64,000 nucleotides of DNA. Origin: Spirosoma profusum. GTDB lineage: Bacteria; Bacteroidota; Bacteroidia; Cytophagales; Spirosomataceae. The notes below the pieces were generated by a model, which was not told the DNA's origin, did no database searches, and saw only the letters and a program-made list of their open reading frames with translations. Below are positions 44,799 to 51,768 of the stretch, in pieces; within the stretch, counting starts at the first letter, position 1; every line of letters starts with the position of its first letter. Location: the NCBI RefSeq assembly GCF_014699005.1, contig NZ_JACWZY010000019.1:1-64000 (forward strand). Direction: 5' to 3'. The translations under genes were made by a program, and so were the position numbers.

Positions 44799-45133
44799 TG
44801 GCCGAACAACGCGATTATTTTGAGGAAGTTTATGAGGTAGTACGTTTGGTACCGCGAGGCCGTGTTACTACGTATGGCACTATTGCCCGTTACCTCAGTC
44901 TTCGGGCGGGAGCGCGCATGGTGGGCTGGGCTATGAATGGCTGTCATAACCGTCCCGACGTACCGGCGCATCGGGTCGTGAACAGTGTGGGAGTTTTATC
45001 CGGTAAGCACTTTTTTGGCGAGCCAAACGTCATGCAGCGACTGCTGGAAAATGAAGGAGTTCGAATTGAAAACGATAAGGTCGTTGATTTCAAAACAGTT
45101 TTCTGGGACCCGAATGTAGAGCTGGAATTGTGA
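44798..45133 (+). CDS. Alkyltransferase-like protein (MGMT fold without the active Cys)
   Basis: The 111-aa protein has the MGMT DNA-binding domain (VVRLVPRGRVTTYGTIARYL) and, in place of the active-site PCHRV motif, PAHRVVNSVG with Ala57. That marks an alkyltransferase-like (ATL) protein, which binds O6-alkylguanine and flags it for nucleotide excision repair instead of removing the alkyl group. It is cytoplasmic and DNA-binding. It is coupled to the DUF3109 gene by a 1-bp overlap and followed immediately by a palindromic repeat. Confidence 0.9.
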   Translation: MAEQRDYFEEVYEVVRLVPRGRVTTYGTIARYLSLRAGARMVGWAMNGCHNRPDVPAHRVVNSVGVLSGKHFFGEPNVMQRLLENEGVRIENDKVVDFKTVFWDPNVELEL

Positions 45134-45134
45134 T

Positions 45135-45226
45135 TTTTTGTCATCCTGACGCAGGAAGGATCTTAATGTGTCCTAGCTCTCTAGTGATGCCACATTAAGA
45201 TCCTCCCTGCGTCAGGATGACAAAAA
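45135..45226. repeat. Palindromic repeat, 36-bp arms with one mismatch
   Basis: The left arm TTTTTGTCATCCTGACGCAG continues through GAAGGATCTTAATGTG, mirrored at the right end. Arm-specific words are GTCATCCTG and GGATC. It sits between two convergent genes and starts 2 bp past the stop codon of the ATL gene. Confidence 0.9.
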
Positions 45227-45261
45227 GCAGCTACCAAACTTTACGTTAAAGTACAGGTCTA

Positions 45262-46008
45262 TCACCGAATCACAACTTGCAGAGCTTTCTGGAGTTGGTC
45301 ATAATCCTGACCTTCTATGTAGGCCGCTACGTTACCGGCTTTGTCGATAACCATGAAGCTTGGCGATCCTGTAATGTGAAACTTCTGGTGGAAGCCATAC
45401 GAATTAGGAACTGGAATGAATGGAAGGGTTTCTGAGGCTAAAAAACGCTCAATATCTTCTTTGGAGTCCTGCAAAACGCCTAACGAAAGCGGGTCAGTTT
45501 CAGACCGATAAGGACGTAACACCTCAGCAAAACCCTGTGCCTGTTTCGGTCCCCAGAATGGTTTTCGTAAACTAATCCAGAAGCTGAGCACAACGACGTG
45601 GCCCTTCAGGTCAGACAACCGATACACCTTATCGTCGATCCCTTTCATCACGAATTCGGGCATAGGTTCACCTACTTTGGGGCGTAGGGCCGGGGCAAAG
45701 CTCGTAAAGCTATGAGTTTGCCTTTCTTCTGAGGTTACGGAGCGGAGTTTATACGCGCTTACTTCGCCATATTCATCGAAAACGGGCTCCAGATGATACC
45801 CAAATGGGTCTGCTTTTGTAAGTTCCCGATACTCCTGATACGAAATAGTTTTACCTGTCTTTTTATCAGTAATTTTTGTCGTTTCGTCGATTCTAATTTG
45901 ACGGCTAATAGCCCCCCGCTCAATGCGCACATTAGGCTGAGCTATTAAGCCGTAATTCGTGAAAATGAACGTAACAACTACAAAAAGAAATACAGATACA
46001 TTTTTCAT
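45262..46008 (-). CDS. Exported thioredoxin-fold (TlpA/redoxin-like) protein lacking the CXXC
   Basis: The 248-aa protein has a signal peptide (VSVFLFVVVTFIFTNYGLIAQ). The redoxin fold is seen in VGEPMPEFVMKGIDDKVYRL (shortened), GHVVVLSFWISLRKPFWGPK and GSPSFMVIDKAGNVAAYIEG. Where TlpA proteins have WxxCxPC, this protein reads SFWISLRKPFW, so the redox-active cysteines are absent. It is unlikely to be a thiol oxidoreductase; a binding or chaperone role is possible. It is 21 bp downstream of the Met8-like gene in the same direction. Confidence 0.8.
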   Translation of the reverse strand: MKNVSVFLFVVVTFIFTNYGLIAQPNVRIERGAISRQIRIDETTKITDKKTGKTISYQEYRELTKADPFGYHLEPVFDEYGEVSAYKLRSVTSEERQTHSFTSFAPALRPKVGEPMPEFVMKGIDDKVYRLSDLKGHVVVLSFWISLRKPFWGPKQAQGFAEVLRPYRSETDPLSLGVLQDSKEDIERFLASETLPFIPVPNSYGFHQKFHITGSPSFMVIDKAGNVAAYIEGQDYDQLQKALQVVIR

Positions 46009-46029
46009 AAAACGTTGACCGTAAGAATA

Positions 46030-46596
46030 TTAGCGTAGCACTTTTGTAATCTCATTCAGCTTTTCCATTTTCTGCACAAAATCGCCTTTAAGCTGGTTGC
46101 GGATGGCAGTCAGGTTGTCGAGCGTTTCCTGGAGGCTGTCGGGTAAGATATCTTCCAGCACTTCCCGAAACCGTTTGGCAAAGGTCGGCGATTTGCCATT
46201 GGTCGAAATAGCAATTTTCAGGTCGCCTTTTTTCACGACCGAACTCAGGTAAAAGTCGCACAATTCAGGCGTATCTGCTACGTTGACCAGAATTCGTTTT
46301 CGTTTGCAATCGGCCTGTACCTGTCGATTAACGGCTTTATCGTTTGTACCAACGATCACCAGATCCTTATCCGACAGATAGAGTTCGTGATACGGTTCCT
46401 GAATCAACTCCAGTTTAAGAAACTGGCGGGCCAACTCACGAATTTCACTACGTATGTCGGGGGCAACCAACGTAACGCGTGCTTCAGGCGAATTACTAAG
46501 CAGAGCTGTCAGCTTTTCGAGGCCAACGTAGCCCCCTCCTACAATAAGCGTATGCAGGTTTTCGGCCTTGACGAAAATGGGAAATAGAGTGTTCAT
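46030..46596 (-). CDS. Precorrin-2 dehydrogenase/sirohydrochlorin ferrochelatase-like protein (Met8/CysG N-domain)
   Basis: From ATG 46596 (MNTLFPIFVKAENLHTL) the 188-aa protein has the NAD-binding motif TLIVGGGYVGLEKL, DLVIVGTNDKAVNRQVQ, VNVADTPELCDFYLSS and AISTNGKSPTFAKRFREVLE, all diagnostic of this family. It oxidises precorrin-2 to sirohydrochlorin and may insert iron to make sirohaem for sulfite or nitrite reductase. No sulfate-assimilation genes are in the window. A redoxin-like gene follows in the same direction, which may or may not be functionally linked. Confidence 0.88.
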   Translation of the reverse strand: MNTLFPIFVKAENLHTLIVGGGYVGLEKLTALLSNSPEARVTLVAPDIRSEIRELARQFLKLELIQEPYHELYLSDKDLVIVGTNDKAVNRQVQADCKRKRILVNVADTPELCDFYLSSVVKKGDLKIAISTNGKSPTFAKRFREVLEDILPDSLQETLDNLTAIRNQLKGDFVQKMEKLNEITKVLR

Positions 46597-46606
46597 GACA
46601 ATCGGT

Positions 46607-46758
46607 AGTAGATAGTCGTCAGTCAATAGCAGTTAAATCTAATGTTGTTTGATACGTAGCACTACGTTCTGTTACAGGTTAATAGCTGTAACCGTTTTCA
46701 TAAATCCAACTGAATTACGCTGACAAACTTACAACTATTGACTATCGACTATTGACTA
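46607..46758. repeat. Imperfect inverted repeat with AGTCAATAG words
   Basis: TAGTAGATAGTCGTCAGTCA near 46607 pairs imperfectly with CTATTGACTATCGACTATTG near 46735. The same words occur around 6867-6931, so this is a dispersed repeat. The space inside contains an ACGTA-rich stretch near 46660. Confidence 0.5.
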
Positions 46759-46774
46759 TTTTCAAATTCAGCAA

Positions 46775-46804
46775 CAAAAAAGCCGCTCCTGTGAGGGAGC
46801 GGCC
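46775..46804 (-). terminator. Terminator of the beta-barrel gene
   Basis: GGCCGCTCCC and its partner GGAGCGGC form a short GC stem on the minus strand followed by TTTTTTG, 25 bp past the stop codon at 46830. Confidence 0.85.
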
Positions 46805-46829
46805 TATCTAGTACGTTATCTCAACTAAT

Positions 46830-47705
46830 CTAGAATCGGAAGCCAAGATTGAAAGCCAGCATGTTACGTTTCGTATCGTTGTTGTCGAAAACGTTTTGCA
46901 GACCGAGGTTATATACGGCGTCCAGTGTCAGTGGTCCGAGGTTGATACCAACACCACCCAGGCCATTCAGCAAGGTACGACGTACATCATCTTTGCCGAT
47001 ACCAAACTGATTGCTCGAATTGATGATCATCGTCGATAGTTCGGCACCGACCTGAATCCGCAGACCCAGTGCACTACCCACCCGTACCCCAACATAGGCC
47101 GGAATAGCTACAAACTGCTGATCAATCTGGCCACGAATTTCGCCGGCGGTTTGCGAGGGCTGCCCCGTTCCTGAACGTACCAGATTCGACGTAGAGGTAC
47201 GGTATTCCACTCCTAACTGACCAAATATTGTTCCGCCCGTACGGCCATAAAGACCTGCCTGCCAGCCTGCCCGATAAGCTCCATCAGGAATTGGTTCGTT
47301 CACAAAGCGGGAGAAGTTTACACCAGCGTAAATCCCAAATTTACCTTGTTTACCCCACGATCTCTCGCTTTTGGGCGCTGCATCCGATGAATTCATCGAA
47401 GCATCCCCCGAATTATACGTAGTGGTCGTAGTCGTGGATTCGTTCGTTCGAGTCGGCGCGCTGTTCATATTGCTGTTACTCATGGAGGAGTTACTGCTGT
47501 TCGTAGTGGGCGCCATGTTCGTGCTATTGGTTGTCGGCGCCATATTGGAGCTGTCGGTGGTCATCGAGGATGACCTGTACGTAGTGTCAGTTGTTGCAGG
47601 AGACGTACTGTAGGTGCTGTTCGTTGTTGTAGTTGTCGTCGTCTGCGCCTGGGCGAGACCGAAACTGCCAAGGCACATGGCCAGCAGTGGTACATAGGTT
47701 TTCAT
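46830..47705 (-). CDS. Outer-membrane beta-barrel protein with Thr/Ser/Asn-rich N-terminal linker
   Basis: The 291-aa protein has a signal peptide (VPLLAMCLGSFGLAQAQ). Next come about 85 residues of low-complexity Thr/Ser/Asn/Met (repeats of NSTNMAPTTNS and TTTTTT) and then an eight-strand-like barrel (KFGIYAGVNFSRF, GWQAGLYGRTGGTIFGQLGVEYR, FVAIPAYVGVRVGSALGLRI, GVGINLGPLTLDAVYNLGLQ). It ends in the C-terminal aromatic LAFNLGFRF. The tail residue fits BAM-dependent insertion. Function is unknown. A GC-rich hairpin terminator follows. Confidence 0.85.
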   Translation of the reverse strand: MKTYVPLLAMCLGSFGLAQAQTTTTTTTNSTYSTSPATTDTTYRSSSMTTDSSNMAPTTNSTNMAPTTNSSNSSMSNSNMNSAPTRTNESTTTTTTYNSGDASMNSSDAAPKSERSWGKQGKFGIYAGVNFSRFVNEPIPDGAYRAGWQAGLYGRTGGTIFGQLGVEYRTSTSNLVRSGTGQPSQTAGEIRGQIDQQFVAIPAYVGVRVGSALGLRIQVGAELSTMIINSSNQFGIGKDDVRRTLLNGLGGVGINLGPLTLDAVYNLGLQNVFDNNDTKRNMLAFNLGFRF

Positions 47706-47972
47706 GATGTTTTTCAGAACTCGTTGAGTTGTATAAAAATAAGACGTAATCGAAATTACACCCTATTAACAGCTTATTTGGGGACAATGTTTTGAACTAT
47801 TCTGTTTTGGCTTAATAGATTGCTTATTAATAATTGTGTTAACTATAAATAATGCCAACAAAGCTTTCAATCATTGAGTTAATGGTATTTGTTAGGTATT
47901 CACGGTAAACGGAGCATTCAGCCTATTGGTAAAATCCAGTATATATCGGCCTAAGCTAATACACCAATATTG

Positions 47973-47980
47973 TAATTTTG
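47973..47980 (+). promoter_or_regulatory. Candidate -7 promoter element
   Basis: TAATTTTG matches the TAnnTTTG consensus, about 93 bp before ATG 48073. Nothing else clear lies in the divergent gap 47706-48072, which is AT-rich. Confidence 0.4.
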
Positions 47981-48072
47981 CGAACCCAAACTTCAGTACT
48001 GCACAGTCGAGATTGATGGACAGACCCATTTTTCTCATTTGTCGAGTATTTGGAAGACAATCTACACGGTCT

Positions 48073-48858
48073 ATGAGAATCATTTGTTTAGCTGCCTGCC
48101 TGCTGCTGGGTGGAACAATAAGTATAGCTCAGGTCAAGAAAACGCCCAATCCACCCGCACCCGGCTTCGACCAGTCGGGTTCCGATGCACGGGCCATACA
48201 GATTGCCGACGCCGTGATGGAAGCCATGGGCGGACGTACTGCCTGGGATGAAACCCAGTTGGTTGCCTGGACTTATGACGGTGTACGTAAATTTGTGTGG
48301 AATAAGTACTCAGGCAGTGTTCGTATCGATAATCTGCGCGACGATCAGACAATTTTGCTGAACATCAATAATGACATGGGGCGCGTCTATCGAAACGGCG
48401 AAGAACTCACCCAACCCGATTCGGTGGCGAAGTACGTTAAGCAGAGTAAAAAACACTGGCTCAATGACTCCCACTGGCTGTTTATGCCCTTTAAACTGAA
48501 AGATACGGGTGTGACTCTCTGTTACGTTGGCGATGAACCCACTCAGTCGGGCAAACCTGCCGACGTATTGCTGGTAACGTATAAGGGCAGTACTAACGTA
48601 GCCAGCGCCCAATATAAAGTATGGGTAGACAAGAAATCACACCTTGTTTCACAGTGGGCTCATTTTCAAGACGGTAATGATAAAGAACCAACCTTTACGT
48701 TGCCCTGGGAGGGCTACGAACAACATGGTACCATCTTGCTCGCAACCGAACGCGGGGAGCGCGATCTGAGTGATATTATGGTGTTTACGGGTTTACCTGG
48801 TGAAGTCTTCAGCGATTTCACACGTACCGATCTGAGCCGGTATCCTGAAGCGAAATGA
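48073..48858 (+). CDS. Exported protein of unknown function
   Basis: From ATG 48073 the 261-aa product starts with a signal peptide (MRIICLAACLLLGGTISIAQ); the 49 codons upstream in the same frame have no signal and are rejected. The mature part begins with helices (ARAIQIADAVMEAMGGRTAWDE), continues with strands (LVAWTYDGVRKFVWNKYSGS, KPADVLLVTYKGS, YKVWVDKKSHLVSQWAHFQD) and resembles outer-membrane lipoprotein-sorting (LolA-like) folds. The family is not certain. The stop codon is inside a 26-bp perfect hairpin arm. Confidence 0.75.
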   Translation: MRIICLAACLLLGGTISIAQVKKTPNPPAPGFDQSGSDARAIQIADAVMEAMGGRTAWDETQLVAWTYDGVRKFVWNKYSGSVRIDNLRDDQTILLNINNDMGRVYRNGEELTQPDSVAKYVKQSKKHWLNDSHWLFMPFKLKDTGVTLCYVGDEPTQSGKPADVLLVTYKGSTNVASAQYKVWVDKKSHLVSQWAHFQDGNDKEPTFTLPWEGYEQHGTILLATERGERDLSDIMVFTGLPGEVFSDFTRTDLSRYPEAK

Positions 48859-48920
48859 GTGATAAACGATAAGTGATGACCGGGCCGCCGGAGCGGTCAT
48901 CACTTATCGTTTATCACTCA
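48856..48920. repeat. 26-bp perfect inverted repeat with GC-rich loop, containing a stop codon
   Basis: The left arm TGAGTGATAAACGATAAGTG continues through ATGACC and includes the upstream gene's TGA; the right arm 48895-48920 is its exact complement. The 13-nt loop GGGCCGCCGGAGC is the same core as at 34960. The next 30 bp repeats arm-like words (CGTTTATCACTTATC). It lies between the exported protein gene and hemH. Confidence 0.88.
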
Positions 48921-48950
48921 TCGTTTATCACTTATCATTTATTCCTTAAG

Positions 48951-50012
48951 ATGGAAGTTTCTGCTATACAATCCTCTATTATTAATCAAAAAACAGTTGG
49001 TAAGACGGGCGTTTTACTGGTTAACCTCGGTACGCCCGATAGCCCGGCCGTGCCCGATGTGCGTAAATACCTGCGCGAATTTCTGATGGATGGTCGCGTC
49101 ATCGACATTCCACTGATTCCACGGTCGCTGCTGGTCAACGGTTTCATCGCACCGTTCAGGGCGCCAAAATCAGCAAAGATTTATAAAGAACTCTGGACTG
49201 AAACCGGCTCACCCTTGAAGTACTACGGGCATCAGGTTGAAGAAAAGTTACAGCAACAGCTTGGTAGTCAGTACGTAGTAAAATTAGCCATGCGCTACCA
49301 AAGCCCAAGCATCGAAGCAGGTCTGAACGAATTTCAGCAACTCGGCCTGGCTGACATCGTTGTTGTGCCACTGTTCCCGCAATACGCATCGGCCTCTACA
49401 GGTTCTGTCTATCAGAAAGTGATGGAAATTGTAAAGTCCTGGGAGGTAATACCCGCCATTCGGTTCGTTAACCGCTTTCTGGAGCACCCGAATTTTATTG
49501 AGGGTTTCGCTCAAACTGCCCGGAAATACATGGCCGCGCACGACTTTGACTTCTTTCTATTCAGTTATCACGGACTGCCTGAAAGTCAGATTCGGAAAGG
49601 CGACGTAACGAAAACCACCTGTCGATTTGACGATTGCTGCGCAACGTTCCATGCGCTGAATCAGCATTGTTACCGGGCTCAGTGTTTCGAAACCACACGT
49701 TTATTAGTCAAAGCGTTACGTATTCCTGAAGGCAAATATGTTACGTCGTTTCAGTCGCGGCTCGGCAGCGATCCCTGGATTAAGCCGTATACTGACGAAG
49801 TTATCAAGGAGTTACCCGCCAAGGGCATTAAAAGCGTACTGGCCTTTTCGCCCGCGTTCGTCGCCGATTGCCTGGAAACAACCATTGAAGTTGGCGTTGA
49901 ATACAAAGAGCTTTTTGAAAAAGCCGGTGGTCAACACTGGCAACTGGTTGAAAGTCTGAACGATAGTCCAATCTGGATTGACGCGTTGGTTGATTTGGTA
50001 AAAACAGCGTAA
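48951..50012 (+). CDS. hemH: Ferrochelatase
   Basis: The start is ATG 48951 (MEVSAIQSSI), because the frame upstream crosses the inverted repeat. The 353-aa protein has VLLVNLGTPDSPAVPDVRKY, the metal-binding His in FLFSYHGLPESQIRKGD, QSRLGSDPWIKPYTDEVI and LAFSPAFVADCLETTIEVGVEY (shortened), all hallmark ferrochelatase segments. It inserts Fe2+ into protoporphyrin IX (or coproporphyrin) as the last step of haem synthesis. A single gene, followed by a long inverted repeat and a terminator. Full length. Confidence 0.96.
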   Translation: MEVSAIQSSIINQKTVGKTGVLLVNLGTPDSPAVPDVRKYLREFLMDGRVIDIPLIPRSLLVNGFIAPFRAPKSAKIYKELWTETGSPLKYYGHQVEEKLQQQLGSQYVVKLAMRYQSPSIEAGLNEFQQLGLADIVVVPLFPQYASASTGSVYQKVMEIVKSWEVIPAIRFVNRFLEHPNFIEGFAQTARKYMAAHDFDFFLFSYHGLPESQIRKGDVTKTTCRFDDCCATFHALNQHCYRAQCFETTRLLVKALRIPEGKYVTSFQSRLGSDPWIKPYTDEVIKELPAKGIKSVLAFSPAFVADCLETTIEVGVEYKELFEKAGGQHWQLVESLNDSPIWIDALVDLVKTA

Positions 50013-50013
50013 C

Positions 50014-50092
50014 GCGGTGGCAACCCGCAGCCTTAGAGTCTGCACTTTTACATTAATGATTACAGATTCTAGGGCTGCGGGTTGTCACCCGC
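50014..50092. repeat. Imperfect inverted repeat, about 29-bp arms
   Basis: GCGGTGGCAACCCGCAGCCT at 50014 pairs with AGGGCTGCGGGTTGTCACCC ending at 50090 (a few mismatches). The words 'CGGGTTGTCACCCGC' and 'GGCAACCCGCAGCC' are mirror forms. It immediately follows the hemH stop codon. Confidence 0.75.
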
Positions 50093-50102
50093 GCTACAAA
50101 AC

Positions 50103-50137
50103 AAGCCCGCTTCTCAAGAAGAGAAAGCGGGCTTTTC
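50103..50137 (+). terminator. Terminator after hemH
   Basis: AAGCCCGCTTCTC pairs with GAGAAAGCGGGCTT, followed by TTCGTT. The AT-rich region 50140-50384 beyond it shows nothing recognisable. Confidence 0.8.
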
Positions 50138-50384
50138 GTTACGGCAGATACAGAACCCCTATTTATAAGACATAATTTATTACAACACTCCAATACTCGA
50201 TATACAGTATCTGGTTCACAGCAATATAGTCTTCCTTATAACTAGTAGTTGTATCTGCATGACATATTATAAACGACCTAAATCTGATAGTGTTTGAAAA
50301 AGTATTAATTTTTTTCGTTAAAGAAAAACGCTTCTTTATTTTTAAAATACTGATTATCAAACATTTAATGCTTAAATTATTTAT

Positions 50385-50413
50385 AAAAAATCCCGACCAT
50401 CGCTGATCGGGAC
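50385..50413 (-). terminator. Terminator of the 365-aa protein gene
   Basis: On the minus strand TCCCGATCAGCGATGGTCGGGA is followed by a T-run (plus-strand A-run at 50385-50390), 30 bp beyond the stop at 50443. Confidence 0.8.
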
Positions 50414-50442
50414 TTGGTACTGAATTTACTATGAATGGTCTT

Positions 50443-51540
50443 TTAGGCAGCCATACGTAAGGATGAATCTTGCTCAGAGCTAGGCGGAGCAAGCATAGGT
50501 GCGATAATGGTATTCATCCGTTCACGCACAAAACTCTCCTGAAGATAAGAGGGCAGTTTGGCTACAAGCTCACGATAAGCCTGAATACCCAATGCTTTAG
50601 CAATGTAGGCTTCGTGCACCGAATTTATATGCGCTACAATGTTGACCAGACTTTCGTGAAATAACTTCACATCAATATCGGAGTCGACAAATCGCTCGAT
50701 CTCACGCGGGCCACCGCCCCGGTTCGACGACGAAATCCGCAGGCGGCTCAGCATATCGAAATACGTCGTATAGCCAATCTGTTTTGCCAGTTGTTTATAC
50801 TGTTCAATACTGAATTTCTGCAAAATCTCTCCAGTTTTCGGGCTACGTAGCGCCGTTTTCGGATTATTCTGAATCGCATTACGTAGTGCCCGTACACGTT
50901 GGTCGCGTGTAGTTTTCAGGAATTGGGCTAACTCGGCCTGCACCGATCCTTCACGCGAAGGAAGCTGCAAATCCGATTTACCTACTACGTTGAACCGCCG
51001 GGACATAGGCAACCGCTGAATTCGATAATTATTGATAGGCCCCAGCGCATAATAGCCAATAGAAGCCGGATAATAACCACGTACTACCATGTTACCAATC
51101 CGTTTGCGGATTAACTCTTCATTGCTGACGTTAATGCCCTGAACAGCCAAGAACGCACGCGCGCTGAACAAAGCGCTGTAATACGCCTGTGGGAACGTCC
51201 AGTGCAGCGAGCTTTGCAGATACTGTTCATCGTTCACGACGGGCGTGATACGTAACGCATATTCGGCACTCCAGCTATTGAGCAACAGTTTCTCCAGCGA
51301 CTTCCGCGTTTCGTCGGTCACTAATCCGTTAAACTGCTGAAATATCGGAAAACGGGCTATATCAAACAGGTCATTCTGGTGATGGATGTGGTAATCCATC
51401 GCGAAAAAATGGTTCAGAAACACCTGCGCCGGAATTGACTTCCGCCAGTTGTCATCGAGTGGCAAATTGCCCGTCGAGGGTTGAGCAAGAGGTGCCTGAG
51501 CGTTCGGGGAATGCATCGTTGCGTTGGTTATTTGTTTCAT
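50443..51540 (-). CDS. Unrecognised 365-aa protein
   Basis: No family was recognised. The N-terminus is disordered (SPNAQAPLAQPSTGN), followed by a helical protein. The stretch TFPQAYYSALFSARAFLAVQ with GINVSNEEL is loosely like HEPN-domain helices. Another segment, SSSNRGGGPREIERFVDS, is rich in Arg/Gly. No signal peptide or membrane segment is seen, so it is probably cytoplasmic. Upstream on the shared divergent region lies a 12-bp-period array of ACACT half-sites, a possible operator. Confidence 0.7.
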   Translation of the reverse strand: MKQITNATMHSPNAQAPLAQPSTGNLPLDDNWRKSIPAQVFLNHFFAMDYHIHHQNDLFDIARFPIFQQFNGLVTDETRKSLEKLLLNSWSAEYALRITPVVNDEQYLQSSLHWTFPQAYYSALFSARAFLAVQGINVSNEELIRKRIGNMVVRGYYPASIGYYALGPINNYRIQRLPMSRRFNVVGKSDLQLPSREGSVQAELAQFLKTTRDQRVRALRNAIQNNPKTALRSPKTGEILQKFSIEQYKQLAKQIGYTTYFDMLSRLRISSSNRGGGPREIERFVDSDIDVKLFHESLVNIVAHINSVHEAYIAKALGIQAYRELVAKLPSYLQESFVRERMNTIIAPMLAPPSSEQDSSLRMAA

Positions 51541-51637
51541 AACTAATTAACGAAAAAAGCCCATTTCACGTTCATTTCCTGGCAATTATTTTCAGCATAT
51601 AACCCTTTGAAATACAACTATTTAACTAGCATTTTTT

Positions 51638-51685
51638 AACACTAAAATCAACACTTAAAATAGTGTTAAAATTGACACTAAATTC
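51638..51685. promoter_or_regulatory. Operator-like array of four 12-bp units
   Basis: Four units begin exactly 12 bp apart: AACACTAAAATC (51638), AACACTTAAAAT (51650), AGTGTTAAAATT (51662) and GACACTAAATTC (51674). Units 1, 2 and 4 carry ACACT while the third carries the inverted AGTGT. The array lies between two divergent genes and upstream of the OmpA-like promoter, so a repressor or activator site is likely. Confidence 0.55.
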
Positions 51686-51732
51686 ACTCCCTGAACGTAT
51701 CATTCGATGCTTACTTTTTTCGCATTTAGGCG

Positions 51733-51740
51733 TACTTTTG
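51733..51740 (+). promoter_or_regulatory. -7 promoter element for the OmpA-like gene
   Basis: TACTTTTG matches the TAnnTTTG consensus exactly, 29 bp before ATG 51769. The operator-like array lies about 50 bp upstream of it. Confidence 0.55.
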
Positions 51741-51768
51741 CGCCCTCATAGTACGTTGCCTTTATAAG

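Noticed and set aside
47926-48072. 49-codon upstream extension of the exported protein at 48073
   Set aside because: The ATG at 48073 begins a clean signal peptide and a promoter element lies inside the extension.
50163-50492. 109-codon minus-strand frame downstream of the 365-aa gene
   Set aside because: It overlaps the end of the real gene and crosses its terminator; no family.
51638-51685. Possible CRISPR-like repeat array
   Set aside because: The units are only 12 bp with no spacers and one is inverted; no cas genes are present.
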